From: Streptomyces corynorhini
GTDB taxonomy: Bacteria > Actinomycetota > Actinomycetes > Streptomycetales > Streptomycetaceae
Direction of reading: 5' to 3'
DNA: 33,994 bases
NCBI RefSeq assembly: GCF_003346515.1
Contig: NZ_QQNA01000049.1
Span: 1-33,994 of the forward strand
Every line of letters starts with the position of its first letter. Position 1 is the first letter of the stretch. Below, piece by piece: positions 23,502 through 33,263 of this stretch. Both the position numbers and the translations under genes were made by a program. The notes below the pieces were generated by a model, which searched no databases, had not been told where the DNA came from, and saw nothing but the letters and a program-made list of their open reading frames with translations.

Positions 23502-24686
23502 ATGCACGCCCTGCCCCATGACCACACAGGCGCACGCATCAAACGTCTGCGCATGGAAAGACACCTCACTCAGCGTGCCCTCTCCGACCTCTCAACAGTG
23601 CCCTACAGCACTCTCACCAAGACCGAGCAAGGCGTGCTGCCCGCCAGCCCCCACGTCATCGCGAGTCTCGCCCGTGCCCTCCGGGTCGAGGTGGCGACCA
23701 TCACCGGCCAGCCGTACGTGACCGAGCTGCGCGCCGACGAACTCGACGTGCTGATAAGGCCGATCCGGGAAGCCCTGGACGTGTACGACCTCGGCCCGGA
23801 CCCGGACATCACCCCGCGCCCGCACCAACTCCTGAGCGACGACGCCGACCACCTCCTCGTCATCGTCCGCGCCGGTGAGATCAAGCGGGCCGCCGGTGAG
23901 GTGGCCGGCCTGATCCAGGAGGCGACGACCGCCGCGCACACGGCGGGGACCACCGAGGGGTGGCTCCTGCTGGCGAGCACGTACCGCACGGCCTACGACG
24001 TCGCGGCGAAGCTCGGGTTCAACGACCTCGCGTCGATCGCGCTGTCGCGCATGGACTGGGCGGCGGAGCGTGGATCGGACGCGGTGGTCGGCGGGATGTA
24101 CCGGTACATGCGGGCCCTGACCTATCTCAGGGAGGGCCAGTACCGGACGGGCGAGCGCCTGGTGGCGCTCGGTCTGACGACGTTGGAGCAGGCCGACACG
24201 GGCCGCGAGCGGGACGTCGTGACCGGACAACTCCACCTGGGTGCGGCCGTGATGGCGGGCCGGGCCCAGAACAGGACCCGGGCCGGTAGCCACCTCGACC
24301 AGGCGGACGAGATCGCCCGGGGCACCGGCGAGGCGGCGGAGGTCCACTGGCTCAGCTTCGGACCGACCAATGTGGCCGTGCACCGGGTCTCGGTGGCGGC
24401 CGAGCTGGACCAGTACGAGGACGCGTCACGGATCGGACGGGCCGTCACCATGCCGCGCGGCTGGCCGGCCTCGCGGCGCAGCCACCATCATGCGGAGCTG
24501 GCCCGCGCGCAGATGTGGACGGGCGACCTGGACGCCGCGTTCGCGAATCTGCTGTCCGCCCGCAAGGCCGCTCCCCAGCAGGCGCGTTACCACGCGACGG
24601 TCCGGGAGACGTACGCCGGATTGGAAGCGGCGAAACGCCAACTGCCCGACAGCTTCCTCTCATACGGCTCCTGGCTGGGCGCCTGA
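23502..24686 (+). CDS. XRE-family regulator with TPR-like C-terminus
   Basis: The 394-residue protein has an N-terminal XRE helix-turn-helix (about 10-65: GARIKRLRMERHLTQRALSDLSTVPYSTLTKTEQG, then SPHVIASLARALRVEVATITGQP). The remainder is an all-helical repeat region (about 100-385) like the TPR modules of actinobacterial regulators that sense peptides or partner proteins. The start ATG 23502 is supported by CAGGAG at 5 nt. The gene lies between the tagH-like gene and a prim-pol-like ORF, and a 15-bp terminator hairpin follows it. A palindrome at 23444-23469 is a likely autoregulatory site. The phenotype it controls is not evident. Confidence 0.85.
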   Translation: MHALPHDHTGARIKRLRMERHLTQRALSDLSTVPYSTLTKTEQGVLPASPHVIASLARALRVEVATITGQPYVTELRADELDVLIRPIREALDVYDLGPDPDITPRPHQLLSDDADHLLVIVRAGEIKRAAGEVAGLIQEATTAAHTAGTTEGWLLLASTYRTAYDVAAKLGFNDLASIALSRMDWAAERGSDAVVGGMYRYMRALTYLREGQYRTGERLVALGLTTLEQADTGRERDVVTGQLHLGAAVMAGRAQNRTRAGSHLDQADEIARGTGEAAEVHWLSFGPTNVAVHRVSVAAELDQYEDASRIGRAVTMPRGWPASRRSHHHAELARAQMWTGDLDAAFANLLSARKAAPQQARYHATVRETYAGLEAAKRQLPDSFLSYGSWLGA

Positions 24687-24702
24687 CGTACCGTAACCCC
24701 CT

Positions 24703-24738
24703 GGCCCTGGCTATCACTATCCCGTGATAGCCAGGGCC
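24703..24738 (+). terminator. Terminator downstream of the XRE regulator
   Basis: A 15-bp perfect stem (24703-24717 with 24724-24738) with a 6-nt loop is followed by TTTCC. It separates the XRE gene from the next three-gene unit, so that unit may have its own promoter or rely on read-through. Confidence 0.85.
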
Positions 24739-24791
24739 TTTCCGCGCTCCCACCATGGCCCTACGCACCCACGAGGCCCTTGGAGCCGACC

Positions 24792-25438
24792 ATGTCCGAT
24801 CCCCACGGCGCACCCACCCGCCCCTACCGTCTTCCACGTCCGGCGAGTTCCGGGCCCCGGGCCCGGAAGGCCATCGCGGGGTGGCTGTCCCTGACCGCCA
24901 AGGATCCGGACATCCCGCTCCGCGACTGGAAGGAGCGGCGCCCGGCGATGCTGCCGACCGGGCGGCGGTTCGACGCCGTCAAGATGCACCCGAACCTGGT
25001 GCACGCGGCCCTCGGCAGCACCGCCGCGGACGGCGTGCGCGCCGGGTTGGCCGCCGCGCTCGACGGGCCGGTGATCTGTCACCCCGGCGTCTGGTACTAC
25101 GCCCTGGTGCCGCCGCAGACGACGGAGTCCTGGAAGTCTCCGCACGCGGCGGTGCTCGGCCGTGGAGCCTGGCTCGGCGTTCCCCGGACCGAAGGTGTGT
25201 CCAGGCGCGTCGCCGACCCCTACTGGGCGACGCCGCTGGAGAGCCCGGACCGGCTCTGCGTCCCGGACGCCGTCGCGGTCATACTGCACGCCGGGGCCGT
25301 GCGGCTGGAGGACCCCGCCCGGCCGCACGCGCACGCGTGGCGGTCCCTGCTGGACCACCTCACCACCTGCCCCTCGTGCACCAGCGGCGATCTGTGCGAC
25401 GAGGGCGCCGTCCTGCGCCGGGCCGAACGGGCGGCCCG

Positions 25439-25442
<4 letters not shown>
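24792..25442 (+). CDS. Hypothetical protein, possibly degenerate prim-pol N-terminal-like
   Basis: The 216-residue protein shows segments (LPTGRRFDAVKM, GPVICHPGVWYYALVPPQTTESW, GRGAWLGVPR, DPYWATP, RLCVPDAVAVIL). These recall Streptomyces proteins annotated as bifunctional primase/polymerase N-terminal-like, but no catalytic Asp/Glu/His set is evident. If related, it is probably not an active polymerase. The C-terminus has a Cys cluster (CPSCTSGDLC). ATG 24792 is preferred over the upstream TTG 24780 because GGAG lies 6 nt before it. The next ORF overlaps its stop as ATGA. Function unknown. Confidence 0.7.
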
Positions 25443-25803
<361 letters not shown>

Positions 25804-25807
<4 letters not shown>

Positions 25808-26031
25808 CGGCCTGGGACGCCCCCGCCGACACCAACGCCCCGGTCCAGTTGGGCGACTGCTTCCGCTGCGACCGGGGCGGCGTGCAGGTGATCCGGGTCG
25901 GCGAACTGGTCGGCCCGTACGGCGAGACGCCCCTGTACGCCTGCCGGTGCTGCGTCGAACGCCTGGTGGCCATGGGACACCACACGCAGGAGACGCCTGT
26001 ACGCCCCTACGTCGGCGCGTCGACGTGGTGA
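25804..26031 (+). CDS. Small zinc-ribbon-like hypothetical protein
   Basis: A 75-residue protein starts at GTG 25804, overlapping the upstream stop as GTGA. It has C19-x2-C22 and C47-x-C49-C50, a probable metal-binding knuckle (LGDCFRCDRGG, YACRCCVERL). No DNA-binding or catalytic motif is evident. Together with the two ORFs before it, it forms a tightly coupled three-gene unit. Confidence 0.65.
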
Positions 26032-26343
26032 CGGGCCGGGACCGGCAGTGGCGCAGGCGTGTGACGGTCACGCTGATCGCCACAGGCCCTGACGCAGATC
26101 GCGTGCGCGGCGGCCCTGGCCGCGCTGGTCATCACCGCGGCGCGCTGACGGGCCAGGACGTACGGGAGGCCCGAAACCCGTCCCGGGCCGGAGCCCTTTC
26201 GGGCCGAAACCCCCTCCGCCCGACACCACGTCCGCCCGAAACCCCGTCCGGCCGACACCCCCTCCGGCCGAAACCCCGTCCGGGCCGGAGCCCGAAGGCC
26301 CCGGGCCCGACGGGTGCTGGGTCAACCGCCCGGCCGACGCGCG
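26032..26343. other. Gene-free gap between convergent genes, repeat-bearing
   Basis: No gene is supported here. The second half carries a 16-bp tandem repeat (26200-26280). Long ORFs crossing the gap on either strand are reading-through artefacts of the repeat and of the GDH antisense. Confidence 0.6.
26200..26280. repeat. 16-bp tandem repeat, 5 copies, at the 3' side of gdh
   Basis: Units at 26217-26232, 26233-26248, 26249-26264 and 26265-26280, plus a 17-nt first unit, follow CGGCCGAAACCCCGTC. GAAACC and GACACC alternate, suggesting a 32-bp higher-order unit. Confidence 0.88.
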
Positions 26344-29300
26344 TCAGCTGTGCATCCGCAGCAGCGTGCGCATCGTCCGCATCGCGACCGACAGGTTCGC
26401 CAGGTCGAACGCGTCCGAGCCCTGGATCTCGTCCAGCGTGGACCGCGAACGGCCCAGGATCGCGGCGTTCTTCTCCTCCCACGCGGTGAACCGCTCCTCC
26501 GGCGTCGAATTGCCGTTGCCCACCGCCAGCACGTCCCCCGTCAGCGCCGCGTGCGCCGCGTACAGGTCCTCGCGGATGGAGGCGCGGGCCATGGACTGCC
26601 AGCGGTCGGCGCGGGGCAGCTCGATGATCCGGTCCATCAGCTGCGTGATCCGCAGCCGGTCGCCGAGGTCGTAGTACACCTCGGCGACGGAGAGCGGGTC
26701 CTGCTCCGTACGGTCCGCGATCGCCACGATGTCGAGCGCCGGGAAGGCGGGCGAGAACCCCGCCACCCGTACGGCCAGCTCCTCCGGAACGCCCGCCGCC
26801 GTCAGCTCCGCCAGGATCGACTGGTGCCACTCCAGCTCGGCGCCGCGCAGCATCGTGGGCAGCTGCGCCCAGACCCGCTCCACGCCCGCCGCGAAGAACT
26901 CGATGGTCCCGGCGATCTCCAGCGGCTGCGGCCGGTTGCCCAGCAGCCAGCGCGTACCGCGCTCGACCAGCCGCCGCGAGTGCAGCCTGATCCGGGTCTG
27001 CACCTCGGCCGGGACCTCGTTGTCCAGCGCCTCGACCGCGTCCCACACGGCGTTCAGCCCGAAGATCTCCCGGGCCGCGGTCTGCGCCCGGACGATCTCC
27101 TCGACCGACGCGCCGGTCTCCTCGCGCAGCCGGTGCAGGAAGGTCGAACCGCCCGCGTTCACAGTGTCGTTGACCAGCACCGTCGTGATGATCTCGCGGC
27201 GCAGCGCGTGCGCGTCGATCTGCTCGGCGAACCGCTCGCGCAGCGGCTGCGGGAAGTACGCGTGCAGCAGCTTGCGCAGGTACGGGTCGTCGGGGAGCCG
27301 CGTGTGGATCAGCTCGTCCGCCGCCGTGATCTTGGTGTAGGCGAGCAGGACGGCCAGTTCGGGCTGGGACAGGCCCCTGCCCGTGTTGAGCAGCTCGCGG
27401 ATCTGCCGGTCGGCGGGCAGGAACTCCAGCGCCCGGTCGAGGTGTCCGTCGCGTACCAGCCGCCGCATGAAGCGCTGGTGCGCGTGGAGCAGGGAGGGTG
27501 CCTGGGAGGAGGCGTTGCCCAGGGCCGTGTTCTGCGCGTAGTTGTTGCGCAGGACGAGCGCGCCGACCTCGTCGGTCATCTCCGCGAGCAGCGTGTTGCG
27601 CTGCTTGACGGTCATGTCGCCCTCGGTGACCAGCCCGTTGAGCAGGATCTTGATGTTCACCTCGTGGTCGGAGGTGTCGACGCCCGCGCTGTTGTCGATG
27701 GCATCGGTGTTGATCCGGCCGCCCTCGCCACCGGCGCCGCGCCGGGCGAACTCGATGCGGCCGAGCTGGGTCAGCCCCAGGTTGCCGCCCTCGCCGACGA
27801 CCTTGACGCGCAGGTCCTCGCCGTTGACGCGGATGGCGTCGTTGGCCTTGTCGCCGACGTCGGCGTCCGTCTCGGTGGAGGACTTGACGTACGTGCCGAT
27901 GCCGCCGTTCCACAGCAGGTCCACGGGGGCCTGGAGGATGGCCTTCATCAGCTCGGCGGGCGTCAGCTTCGTGATGCCGGGCTCGATGCCGAGGACCTCG
28001 CGCACATGGGCGTTGACGGGGATGGACTTGGCGGTACGGGGATGGATCCCGCCGCCCTGCGACAGCAGCGACTTGTCGTAGTCGGCCCACGAGGAGCGCG
28101 GCAGCTCGAACAGCCTGCGGCGCTCCGCGTAGGAGGGGGCCGCGGCGGGGTGCGGGTCGAGGAAGATGTGCCGGTGGTCGAAGGCGGCGACGAGCCGGAT
28201 GTGCTCGGAGAGCAGCATGCCGTTGCCGAAGACGTCGCCCGACATGTCGCCGACGCCGACGACGGTGAAGTCCTCGGTCTGGGTGTCGTGGCCGCGCTCG
28301 CGGAAGTGCCGCTTGACGGACTCCCAGGCGCCGCGCGCCGTGATGCCCATGCCCTTGTGGTCGTATCCGGCGCTGCCGCCGGAGGCGAAGGCGTCGCCGA
28401 GCCAGAAGTCGTAGGAGACGGCGACGTCGTTGGCGATGTCGGAGAAGCTGGCGGTGCCCTTGTCGGCGGCGACGACGAGATAGGTGTCCTCCCCGTCGTG
28501 GCGGACGACGTCGGCCGGGGGGACGACCTCGCCCGCGACCATGTTGTCCGTGATGTCGAGCAGCGCCGAGATGAAGATCTTGTACGAGGCGATGCCCTCG
28601 GCGAGCCAGGCGTCCCGGTCGACGGCCGGGTCGGGCAGCTGCTTGGCGACGAAGCCGCCCTTGGCGCCGACCGGCACGATCACCGTGTTCTTGACCATCT
28701 GCGCCTTGACCAGGCCGAGGATCTCCGTACGGAAGTCCTCCCGACGGTCCGACCAGCGCAGCCCGCCGCGCGCGACCTTGCCGAAGCGCAGGTGGACGCC
28801 CTCGACGCGCGGGGAGTAGACCCAGATCTCGTAGGCGGGGCGGGGCGCGGGCAGGTCGGGGATGGCCTGCGGGTCGAACTTCATCGACACGTACGCGTGC
28901 CGGTCACCGCTGTCGGCGCTCTGGAAGAAGTTGGTGCGCAGCGTGGCCTTGATGAGGGTGAGGAAGGAGCGCAGGATGCGGTCCTCGTCCAGGCTGGCGA
29001 CCTGGTCGAGGGCGCCGTCCAGCTCCTCCAGCATCGCTTCCGTCAGCTCGATGCCGGCGCTCTGGCGCTCCGGCGCCATCCTGGCCTCGAAGAGGGAGAC
29101 CAGCAGCCGGGTGGTGTGGACGTTGTTGCGGAGGGTGTCCTCCATGTAGTCCTGGCTGAAGGTCGAGCCCGACTGGCGCAGGTACTTGGCGTACGCGCGC
29201 AGCACCATCGCCTGGCGCCAGTCCAGACCGGCTCCGAGGACGAGGGAGTTGAAGCCGTCGTTCTCCGCGGCTCCGGTCCATACGGCGGCGAAGGCGTTCT

Positions 29301-31344
29301 GGAAGCGCTCGCGGTCGTCCTCGGTCAGGTAGTCGCCGCCTCCGGCGCCGCTCTGCGGGAGCCGCAGGCCGAAGTCGTAGATCCAGACGTGGGTCCCGTC
29401 CGAGCAGCGCAGCTCGTAGGGGCGCTCGTCGACGACCTCGACGCCGAGCCGTTGGAGTACGGGCAGGACGGCGGAGAGGGAGACCTGCTCGCCCGAGCGG
29501 TAGATCTTGAAGCGCCGCTCGCCTGGTCCGGCGTCGACGGGCTCGTAGAGCGAGAGCGAGAAGTCCGACTCGGCCTTGTCGAGCGCCTCCAGGTGGGCCA
29601 GGTCGGCGACGGCGGCGCGCGGGGTGTGGTCGGCCTTGTACCCCTCGGGGAAGCCGGAGCCGTAGCGGCGCAGCAGCTCGGCGGCGCGCTCCTCGCCGCA
29701 TTCGGCGTTGAGTGCCTCGCCGAACGCGTCGGCCCAGGAGCGGGCGGCGGCGACGAGCCGGGCCTCGATCCGGTCGGTGTCGGCGTCGGTGAGCTTGGCC
29801 AGCTCGGTGCCCCGGGGGACTCGGACGACGAAGTGCAGCCGGGACAGAATCGATTCTGTGTTCCAGGCGGTGAAGTCGACGCTGGTGCCGCCCAGCTCTT
29901 CCTTCAGGATGTCGACGAGCCGCAGCCGGACACCGGTGGTGTAGCGGTCGCGCGGCAGGTAGACGAGCGCCGAGTAGTAGCGGCCGTACTCGTCCTGGCG
30001 CAGGTAGAGCCGCAGCCTGCGGCGCTCCTGGAGGTAGAGGACGCTGGTGACGATGGAGCGGAGTTCGTCGACGGGCGTCTGGAAGAGTTCGTCGCGCGGG
30101 TAGGTCTCCAGGATCTGGAGCAGGTCGCGGCCGTCGTGGCTGTTGGGCGAGAAGCCCGCGCCCTCCAGCACCTCGGCGACCTTGCGCCGGATCACCGGGA
30201 CCCGGCGTACGGACTCGGTGTACGCGGCGGAGGAGAACAGTCCGAGGAAGCGCCGCTCCCCGATGACGTTGCCCTTGGTGTCGAACTTCTTGACGCCGAC
30301 GTAGTCGAGGTAGCCGGGCCGGTGGACGGTGGCGCGGCTGTTGGCCTTGGTCAGGACGAGCAGCTTGTGCTCGCGGGCCTTGGCGCGGGCGTCGGCGGGC
30401 AGTCGGCTGAACGACGGGCTGACCGGGTGGTCGTCGTTCTCGTGGTGGATCGGGTCGGAGCGCAGTACGCCGAGGCCGGTGCCGGGGACGGCGGACAGGG
30501 CGTCGCCGTCGGTCAGTTGGTACTCGCGGTAGCCGAGGAAGGTGAAGTGGTCGGCGGCGAGCCAGCGCAGCAGCTCACGGGCCTCCTCGACCTCCTGGTC
30601 GCGCAGGTCGTCGGCCGTGGGCTCGCTGGGCAGTTCGTCGGCGATGCGCAGCGCGGAGCCGCGCATCTTCTCCCAGTCCTCGACGGTCTCGCGGACGTCG
30701 GACAGCACGCGCAGCAGGTCGGAGGTGATCTGCTTGAGGTCGGCGCGCTCGGTCTCGCGGTCGATCTCGACGTGGATCCAGGACTCGGTGACCGCGTCGT
30801 GGGGGCGCTCGCCGTCGGCGGCGGTGCCCTCGGGGAGGACCTCGATCAGCTTCCCGGCGACGTCGCGGCGCACCACGATCTGGGGGTGGATGACCGCGTG
30901 GATGCCGCGGCTCTGCCGGGTCAGCTCGTTGGTGACGGAGTCCACGAGGAAGGGCATGTCGTCGGTGACGACCTCGACGACGGAGTGGCGGCACGTCCAG
31001 CCGTTCTCCTCGACCGTGGGGGTGTACACGCGGACGCTGGCCGTCCCCTGGGGGCGGCCGGCGGCGAGGCGGTGGTGCGAGAGCGCGGCGCCGGCGATGT
31101 CGAGCGGGTCGCGGCTCGTCAGGTCCTCGGGAGCGGTGTGCAGGTAGTAGCGCTGGAGGTACGCGACGAGGGCGTCCTGGCCGGCGGGGCCCTCTCCGTG
31201 GCCGTCGGTGCGGGAACCGGCCGAGGCGTTGTCCTTCCTGGGGCCGCCCCCCGGCCCCCCCGTACCCCCCGCCGGGCTGTTCTCAGCGGTCCGGGCCGCC
31301 TGTTCGAGCAGCTCGGCCTTGGCTTCGTCCAGCTTGGTCTGCAT
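26344..31344 (-). CDS. gdh: NAD-specific glutamate dehydrogenase, 180-kDa class
   Basis: This giant enzyme (1666 residues) catalyses oxidative deamination of glutamate to 2-oxoglutarate with NAD+, feeding amino acid carbon into the TCA cycle. The catalytic core is in the middle. VARGGLRWSDRREDFRTEILGLVKAQMVKNTVIVPVGAKGGF (about 855-895) contains the substrate-binding lysines. The dinucleotide-binding motif GVGDMSGDVFGNG follows (about 1027-1040), then GEGGNLGLTQLGR (about 1180). Long N-terminal ACT-like regulatory parts and a C-terminal helical part flank it, as in the S. clavuligerus enzyme. I chose ATG 31344 (MQTKLDEAKAELLEQAAR) with GACAGGAG upstream. The in-frame extension to 31398 has no family similarity. 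It is monocistronic. Confidence 0.96.
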   Translation of the reverse strand: MQTKLDEAKAELLEQAARTAENSPAGGTGGPGGGPRKDNASAGSRTDGHGEGPAGQDALVAYLQRYYLHTAPEDLTSRDPLDIAGAALSHHRLAAGRPQGTASVRVYTPTVEENGWTCRHSVVEVVTDDMPFLVDSVTNELTRQSRGIHAVIHPQIVVRRDVAGKLIEVLPEGTAADGERPHDAVTESWIHVEIDRETERADLKQITSDLLRVLSDVRETVEDWEKMRGSALRIADELPSEPTADDLRDQEVEEARELLRWLAADHFTFLGYREYQLTDGDALSAVPGTGLGVLRSDPIHHENDDHPVSPSFSRLPADARAKAREHKLLVLTKANSRATVHRPGYLDYVGVKKFDTKGNVIGERRFLGLFSSAAYTESVRRVPVIRRKVAEVLEGAGFSPNSHDGRDLLQILETYPRDELFQTPVDELRSIVTSVLYLQERRRLRLYLRQDEYGRYYSALVYLPRDRYTTGVRLRLVDILKEELGGTSVDFTAWNTESILSRLHFVVRVPRGTELAKLTDADTDRIEARLVAAARSWADAFGEALNAECGEERAAELLRRYGSGFPEGYKADHTPRAAVADLAHLEALDKAESDFSLSLYEPVDAGPGERRFKIYRSGEQVSLSAVLPVLQRLGVEVVDERPYELRCSDGTHVWIYDFGLRLPQSGAGGGDYLTEDDRERFQNAFAAVWTGAAENDGFNSLVLGAGLDWRQAMVLRAYAKYLRQSGSTFSQDYMEDTLRNNVHTTRLLVSLFEARMAPERQSAGIELTEAMLEELDGALDQVASLDEDRILRSFLTLIKATLRTNFFQSADSGDRHAYVSMKFDPQAIPDLPAPRPAYEIWVYSPRVEGVHLRFGKVARGGLRWSDRREDFRTEILGLVKAQMVKNTVIVPVGAKGGFVAKQLPDPAVDRDAWLAEGIASYKIFISALLDITDNMVAGEVVPPADVVRHDGEDTYLVVAADKGTASFSDIANDVAVSYDFWLGDAFASGGSAGYDHKGMGITARGAWESVKRHFRERGHDTQTEDFTVVGVGDMSGDVFGNGMLLSEHIRLVAAFDHRHIFLDPHPAAAPSYAERRRLFELPRSSWADYDKSLLSQGGGIHPRTAKSIPVNAHVREVLGIEPGITKLTPAELMKAILQAPVDLLWNGGIGTYVKSSTETDADVGDKANDAIRVNGEDLRVKVVGEGGNLGLTQLGRIEFARRGAGGEGGRINTDAIDNSAGVDTSDHEVNIKILLNGLVTEGDMTVKQRNTLLAEMTDEVGALVLRNNYAQNTALGNASSQAPSLLHAHQRFMRRLVRDGHLDRALEFLPADRQIRELLNTGRGLSQPELAVLLAYTKITAADELIHTRLPDDPYLRKLLHAYFPQPLRERFAEQIDAHALRREIITTVLVNDTVNAGGSTFLHRLREETGASVEEIVRAQTAAREIFGLNAVWDAVEALDNEVPAEVQTRIRLHSRRLVERGTRWLLGNRPQPLEIAGTIEFFAAGVERVWAQLPTMLRGAELEWHQSILAELTAAGVPEELAVRVAGFSPAFPALDIVAIADRTEQDPLSVAEVYYDLGDRLRITQLMDRIIELPRADRWQSMARASIREDLYAAHAALTGDVLAVGNGNSTPEERFTAWEEKNAAILGRSRSTLDEIQGSDAFDLANLSVAMRTMRTLLRMHS

Positions 31345-31738
31345 GTCCTCTGGCTCCTGTCGCGCGCCATTGCGTGACGTAGGTGAAGGAAGCGACACAA
31401 CGCCACGACGCGGGGTTTCCGGTCTGGGTCGACGTTATGCCGCGATGAGAGATGTCCGGGGCGTTATTGGCCAATTTTGACCGCCGGTCCGGATTCCAGG
31501 GCGTGTGGCTCCTGGCGACCAGCGATCGCCCGGCGCGGTGGCGCTCCGGGCGCAGGCCGGGGGCTTCGCTGCCCCCATGGCGTATCGCGCTGATCACGAG
31601 CCCAAGGCTATCGCTCTCCACCGGGGGGTCGTCATGAGCCGCATGTGTACAAAAGCGGTACGCCGAGTTGGACGCTATGGACAGCGACAGAACGCGAGCT
31701 TCCAGGGTCTGCCGTGGGGATCGGGCCGGATCAGGGGG
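31345..31738. promoter_or_regulatory. 394-nt intergenic region upstream of gdh
   Basis: No gene is supported. It should hold the gdh promoter. Visible elements are an AT-rich 10-bp palindrome ATTGGCCAAT (31466-31475) and a GGGGGC-TTCGCT-GCCCCC hairpin (31559-31576). There is also a low-GC patch near 31640-31660 (TGTGTACAAAAGCGGTACGC). Short ORFs across it lack good start sites. Confidence 0.5.
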
Positions 31739-31769
31739 GCCAGGCCCCGTCCAGTGCGAAGGGCCTGGC
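31739..31769 (-). terminator. Hairpin terminator overlapping the HAD gene stop
   Basis: Nine-bp arms at 31739-31747 and 31761-31769 pair with a 13-nt loop. The arm next to the gene includes the first base of its stop codon. It probably ends the DUF6912-HAD transcript. Confidence 0.6.
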
Positions 31770-31788
31770 TAAGCCCCGTCCAGTGCGA
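31744..31788. repeat. 16-bp direct repeat duplicating the HAD gene 3' end
   Basis: GCCCCGTCCAGTGCGA occurs at 31744-31759 (in the terminator) and 31773-31788 (the last codons of the HAD gene). Confidence 0.85.
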
Positions 31789-32437
31789 CGTGGACAGCCT
31801 CGGCGAGGCTGTCCACCACCGGCACGCCGACGGCGGCGAGGGCTGCCCGGCTGTGCGAGCCCCCGGTGTACAGCACGGCCCGCGCGCCGACGTACGCCGC
31901 GGCGAGCGCGTCGTCCACCGCGTCCCCGATCACCACCGTACGGTCGGCGGATATCGCGCCGACGGCGGCCAGTGAGGCGAGATGGCGCTCCATGTGCACG
32001 GCCTTGCTGCCGCCGGAGGGGCCGGTGCGTCCGTCGACGCGCAGGAAGTGGCGCTCGATCCCGTATTCACGGACCACGGGGACCAGCTCCTGGTGCCCGT
32101 ACATGCTCAGCAGCGACTGGCTGCCGCCCGCCAGCGACCACCCGGCGAGCAGCTCCTCCACGCCCTCCGTCAGCCCGCAGCCCGCGCGGCGCTCCGTGTA
32201 GTGGCGGTGGAAGGTCTCGTCCATCACGGCCCACTCGGCGTCGCTGGGGAGCCGGCCCATCAGCCGCTCGTAGAAGCGCGGGATCGGGATGCAGTACAGC
32301 TCGCGGTAGCGGTCCAGGGAGATCGGTTCCAGGCCTATGTCCGCGAAGGCCGCGTTGGTCGCCCCGATGACCGCCTGGATGTCATCGAGGAGGGTGCCGT
32401 TCCAGTCCCAGATCAGATGTACGCGCTGCTTCCCCAT
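31769..32437 (-). CDS. HAD-superfamily phosphatase (phosphoglycolate phosphatase-like)
   Basis: The 222-residue HAD hydrolase has motif I DWNGTLLDD (11-19; nucleophile Asp11), motif II Ser in QSLLSMYG (about 110), motif III Lys near 144 (GGSKAVHM) and motif IV GDAVDDALAA (about 171). A helical cap (about 20-90) resembles phosphoglycolate phosphatases. Motif I has Asn instead of the second Asp (usual DxD), which normally acts as the acid/base; this may slow or alter catalysis. The ATG at 32437 is used. The DUF6912-like gene lies 37 nt upstream on the same strand, so they probably form an operon. Substrate unknown. Confidence 0.9.
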   Translation of the reverse strand: MGKQRVHLIWDWNGTLLDDIQAVIGATNAAFADIGLEPISLDRYRELYCIPIPRFYERLMGRLPSDAEWAVMDETFHRHYTERRAGCGLTEGVEELLAGWSLAGGSQSLLSMYGHQELVPVVREYGIERHFLRVDGRTGPSGGSKAVHMERHLASLAAVGAISADRTVVIGDAVDDALAAAYVGARAVLYTGGSHSRAALAAVGVPVVDSLAEAVHVALDGA

Positions 32438-32474
32438 GTCCAGAACCGTACCGGCAGGGTCTGACAGCGGGCCG

Positions 32475-32981
32475 TCAGCCGAGCAGGTTCCCGATCTCCT
32501 GGATCCCGTACCAGAGCAGCTCGTGGTCCTCCGCGCCGTCCACCGTGAACCGGGCGTCGTCGTCCCCGTGGTCCGCCGCTCCCAGCGCCGCGGCGGCGGC
32601 GCTCACGTCGGCGTCCGCGTCGTCGGAGTCGACGTGCACGGCCGCCGCCTTCGCGAGCTTGATCGCGGAGGCGATCCGCACCTCGCCGAGACCGGCCGGG
32701 TCCAGCGCCAGATCGGGGTCGGCCACGGCCTCCCGGTCCGGCACGTCGGCCGCGACGACCACCCTGCGGCGCCGGGCGCCGGGGTCGGCGGCGAGCAGCC
32801 GGAGCGATGCGGCGGCGGCCCGGTTGAGGGCCGCGTACTCCAGCTCCTCGATGTCGTCGGAGACGTACCACTCGCGCAGCCCGGGGGTCACCGCGTAGCC
32901 GGTCAGCGGTCCCGGCCCCACTTCGCCGGTCCTGTGCGCCTCGGCGAGACCGGGAAGGGTCAGGGGGACGTAGACGCGCAT
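32475..32981 (-). CDS. DUF6912-like conserved hypothetical protein
   Basis: The 168-residue protein begins MRVYVPLTLPGLAEAHRTGEVGPGPLTGYAVTPGLREWY and has EELEYAALNRAAAASLRLLAADPGARRRRVVVAADVPD. This pattern is conserved in actinobacteria as DUF6912; its function is unknown. The C-terminal half is Ala/Asp-rich (VDSDDADADVSAAAAALGAADHGDDD). The start ATG 32981 is where family similarity begins; an upstream in-frame extension to 33074 is unlike the family. The gene leads the pair with the HAD phosphatase and is divergent from the Rv3235-like gene. Confidence 0.88.
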   Translation of the reverse strand: MRVYVPLTLPGLAEAHRTGEVGPGPLTGYAVTPGLREWYVSDDIEELEYAALNRAAAASLRLLAADPGARRRRVVVAADVPDREAVADPDLALDPAGLGEVRIASAIKLAKAAAVHVDSDDADADVSAAAAALGAADHGDDDARFTVDGAEDHELLWYGIQEIGNLLG

Positions 32982-33224
32982 GGCTGGCCGCTTTCGGTAG
33001 GGGGGAGAGCGTTCAAAGGATACGTGCGGCGGTCCTCCTTCGGAGTGATGACCTCGGCGCCCCGGGGCGTCCACCGAGGCCGCGCCCCGCAGCGCCTGAT
33101 CGGGCCCGGCACCGCGCTCGGGCCACTCGGATAGGTGATTTCACGGTCGGCCGCCACCGACGCCGGGGTGCCTTGCGCCGCCCGCCAAGGAACCGTAAAA
33201 GATCCCCCAAACAAAAAGTTACCG

Positions 33225-33240
33225 ACCGGTATCCACCGGT
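33225..33240. promoter_or_regulatory. Repeated ACCGGT palindromes in divergent promoter region
   Basis: Two ACCGGT palindromes (33225-33230, 33235-33240), 10 bp apart, follow an AT-rich stretch (AACAAAAAGTTACC). They are just upstream of the Rv3235-like start at 33264. The 10-bp spacing places them on the same helix face. This is a candidate regulator site. Confidence 0.35.
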
Positions 33241-33263
33241 GGGGCAGAACGGGGGCGATCTGC

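Noticed and set aside
26314..31377. Very long + strand ORF opposite the glutamate dehydrogenase
   Set aside because: It is the antisense of a clear 1666-residue enzyme in high-GC DNA, where long antisense frames are expected. Its translation is low complexity (Val/Gly/Asp/Arg-rich) with no recognised domain.
31452..31637. Short + ORF upstream of gdh
   Set aside because: Weak start context, no similarity to anything recognised, and it spans a hairpin and the probable promoter region.
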